From NCBI GenBank assembly GCA_002386405.1, contig DGIP01000120.1:667-26472 (forward strand): DNA of 25,806 nt, in the 5' to 3' direction. The DNA comes from Stenotrophomonas maltophilia (GTDB taxonomy: Bacteria > Pseudomonadota > Gammaproteobacteria > Xanthomonadales > Xanthomonadaceae). Position numbers and translations under genes: made by a program. The notes under the pieces were generated by a model that saw nothing but the letters and a program-made list of their open reading frames with translations, was not told the origin of the DNA and did no database searches. Shown here piece by piece: positions 24,062-25,806 of the stretch; within the stretch, counting starts at the first letter, position 1; every line of letters begins with the position of its first letter.

Positions 24062-25654
24062 TCAGGTGGCAGGGACGCGCGCCCCCAGCCAGCGCGCGGC
24101 GCGTTCGGCAATCATCATCGTGGGGGCGTTGGTATTGCCGCTGACCAGGCGGGGCATCACCGAGGCGTCCACCACGCGCAGGCCCTGTATGCCGCGCACG
24201 CGCAGCTGCGGGTCGACCACGGCGTCGGCATGCTGGCCCATCGCACAGGTACCCACCGGGTGGTAGATGGTCTCGGCCTTGGCGCGGATGAAGGCGTCCA
24301 GGGCAGCATCGTCCAGGTCGTCGCGGGCCGGGAAGATCGGCGCACCGCGCCAGCGGTCGAACGCCGGCTGGGCCAGGATCTGCTGCGACATGCGCACGCA
24401 GGCCTTCATCATGGCCAGGTCGTGCCCCTCCGGATCGCCCAGGTAGTTGGCCTCGATCCGCGGCGCGGAGGCGGGGTCGGCATCGCGCAGCAGGATCCGC
24501 CCGCGGCTGCGCGGGTGCAGCGCGCAGGCGTGCAGGGTGTAACCGTCGCCGGGCAGGCGGTGGCGGCCATGGTCGTCCAGCATGGCCGGCACGAAGTGGA
24601 ACTGCACGTCGGCGCCGTCGCCCTGCGCCAGCGGCGAGCGGGCGAAGCCGCCGGCCTCGGCGATGTTGCTGGTGCCGGCGCCACGGCGCCCGCGCAGGAA
24701 GTAGTCGAAGGCGATGCGCGCCTGGTTGCTGCGGTCGTAGCTGACACCCGGCTGGGTGTGCACCAGCGTGCAGATGTCCAGGTGGTCCTGCAGGTTGCCG
24801 CCCACCCCGGGCAGGTCGACCCGGGTACTGATGCCGTGCGCGCGCAGCTGCCGGTGCGGGCCGATGCCCGAGAGCATCAGCAGGTGCGGGGAGTGGATCG
24901 CGCCGGCGCTCAGGATCACCTCGGCGGCCGCATGCGCATGCCGGTGCGCACCATGGTGGCGGAAGTACACGCCGGTGGCGGTGTCGCCCTGGAAACTCAG
25001 GGCGCGTGCACGGGCCCCGGTGAGCACGGTGAGGTTGCGCCGGCCGCGCGCGGGGCGCAGGTAGGCGGTGGCGCTGGAGCAGCGCACGCCGTCGCGCTGG
25101 GTGACCTGGTACAGGCCCACGCCGAGCTGGTGCGCGCCGTTGAAGTCGTCGTTGCGCGCGTGCCCGGCCTGCACGGCGGCATCCAGGAAGGCATCGGAGA
25201 GCGGGTTGTGGTGGCGCAGGTCGGACACCGACAGCGGCCCGGCGTCGCCGTGCCAGGGGCCGGCGCCGCGGCTGTTGGCTTCGCTGTGCAGGAACCAGGG
25301 CAGCACGTGCGACCAGTCCCAGCCGGTGGCGCCGGCGGCGGCCCAGCCGTCGTAGTCGGCCGCCACGCCGCGCACGTAGCACATGGCATTGATGGCGCTG
25401 GAGCCCCCGAGCACCTTGCCGCGCGGCCACCACAGCCGCCGGCCACCGAGCGCCGGCTCGGGTTCGGTGTACAGGTTCCAGTTGATGCGGCGGTTGTTGA
25501 CCAGCCGCGCCAACCCGGCCGGCATGTGGATGAAGGGGTTGCGGTCGCGCGGGCCGGCTTCGAGCAGCAGCACGCGGCAGTGCGGGTCGGCGCTGAGCCG
25601 GTTGGCCAGCACGCAGCCGGCCGAGCCGGCGCCGACGATGATGTAGTCGTACAT
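24062..25654 (-). CDS. GMC-family FAD-dependent oxidoreductase (choline/alcohol dehydrogenase-like)
   Basis: 530 residues. The N-terminal FAD-binding Rossmann motif is YIIVGAGSAGCVLANRL (G8, G10, G13) with the ribose-binding E32 in LLLEAGP. GMC signature 1 appears as WPRGKVLGGSSAINAMCYVRG and signature 2 as VILSAGAIHSPHLLMLSGIGP. The catalytic His is H465 in IYHPVGTCAMG and the second catalytic residue is probably N509 in SGNTNAPTMMIAE. It resembles choline dehydrogenase BetA and alcohol dehydrogenase AlkJ (about 530-560 residues), but no betaine aldehyde dehydrogenase, betI or transporter is adjacent, so the substrate is left open. GGGGA six bases before the ATG gives a good ribosome binding site. 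There is no signal peptide. It ends 142 bp before the serine hydrolase start. Confidence 0.92.
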   Translation of the reverse strand: MYDYIIVGAGSAGCVLANRLSADPHCRVLLLEAGPRDRNPFIHMPAGLARLVNNRRINWNLYTEPEPALGGRRLWWPRGKVLGGSSAINAMCYVRGVAADYDGWAAAGATGWDWSHVLPWFLHSEANSRGAGPWHGDAGPLSVSDLRHHNPLSDAFLDAAVQAGHARNDDFNGAHQLGVGLYQVTQRDGVRCSSATAYLRPARGRRNLTVLTGARARALSFQGDTATGVYFRHHGAHRHAHAAAEVILSAGAIHSPHLLMLSGIGPHRQLRAHGISTRVDLPGVGGNLQDHLDICTLVHTQPGVSYDRSNQARIAFDYFLRGRRGAGTSNIAEAGGFARSPLAQGDGADVQFHFVPAMLDDHGRHRLPGDGYTLHACALHPRSRGRILLRDADPASAPRIEANYLGDPEGHDLAMMKACVRMSQQILAQPAFDRWRGAPIFPARDDLDDAALDAFIRAKAETIYHPVGTCAMGQHADAVVDPQLRVRGIQGLRVVDASVMPRLVSGNTNAPTMMIAERAARWLGARVPAT

Positions 25655-25780
25655 GTCCGTTCCCCAACGGTGATGGCACGAGCATAAGGCAGTCCACCCC
25701 TAGCGATGTTGCGGTGCATCGTTTACCGTGCGCGCTTTGCTGCCCGGAATCGCCACGATGCTGCCGCTGCTACGCCGCCT

Positions 25781-25806
25781 GTGCGGGACCTGCGCGCCAT
25801 GAATGC
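25781..25806 (+). CDS. Possible start of a divergent LysR-type regulator, cut off by the window
   Basis: The last 26 bases read VRDLRAMNA from a GTG at 25781, which resembles the opening of many LysR-type regulators (DLRxMNAF). A regulator divergent from the GMC gene would be an ordinary arrangement. The frame is also open from an ATG at 25706. Only nine residues can be seen, so this is a weak inference from position and a short match. Confidence 0.25.

Overview
High-GC, densely packed proteobacterial chromosome. Gene content and order (Chp chemosensory cluster without pilK, bioA-rsmE, nudE-cysQ-mazG, gcvT-gcvH, a lysine-rich histone H1-like protein) point to the Xanthomonadaceae. Two GTAG-headed hairpins resembling the REP elements known from Stenotrophomonas maltophilia make Stenotrophomonas the best guess. 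The assignment is inferred from protein motifs and these repeats, not from a database search.

Layout. 1-870 (-): 3'-truncated glutathione synthetase gshB. 1119-12935 (+): a continuous type IV pilus chemosensory operon, pilG, pilH, pilI, pilJ, chpA (2,170 codons), a CheB-like gene and a chpC-like CheW gene. 12936-13131: two inverted GTAG hairpins flanking seven 18-bp tandem units, between convergent genes. 13132-15248 (-): rsmE and bioA, overlapping. 15311-17803 (+): nudE, cysQ, mazG and a YnfA-family membrane protein, mostly overlapping by 4 bases. 17862-19257 (+): SPFH/stomatin protein plus NfeD partner. 19347-20917 (+): gcvT and gcvH, then a strong terminator. 20967-21834: about 870 bp without a convincing gene, rich in inverted repeats, with a promoter and long leader for the histone-like gene at 21835-22386. 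22522-23919 (-): exported serine hydrolase (class C beta-lactamase fold). 24062-25654 (-): GMC-family flavoprotein oxidoreductase. The last bases may begin a divergent LysR-type regulator.

How it works together. The Chp cluster should sense surface or pilus cues through PilJ, pass phosphate from ChpA to PilG and PilH, and so control twitching motility. The most interesting point is that no CheR/PilK methyltransferase is present and the CheB-like protein has lost the serine and histidine of the methylesterase active site, so this system appears to lack conventional methylation-based adaptation. Other points worth a second look are the REP-flanked minisatellite, a 20-codon ORF translationally overlapping the chpA start, a hairpin-rich intergenic region, and an exact 51-bp tandem duplication inside the histone-like gene. 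The rest is housekeeping: glutathione, biotin, glycine cleavage, nucleotide clean-up and rRNA methylation. I see no tRNA, rRNA, CRISPR array, insertion sequence or prophage gene.
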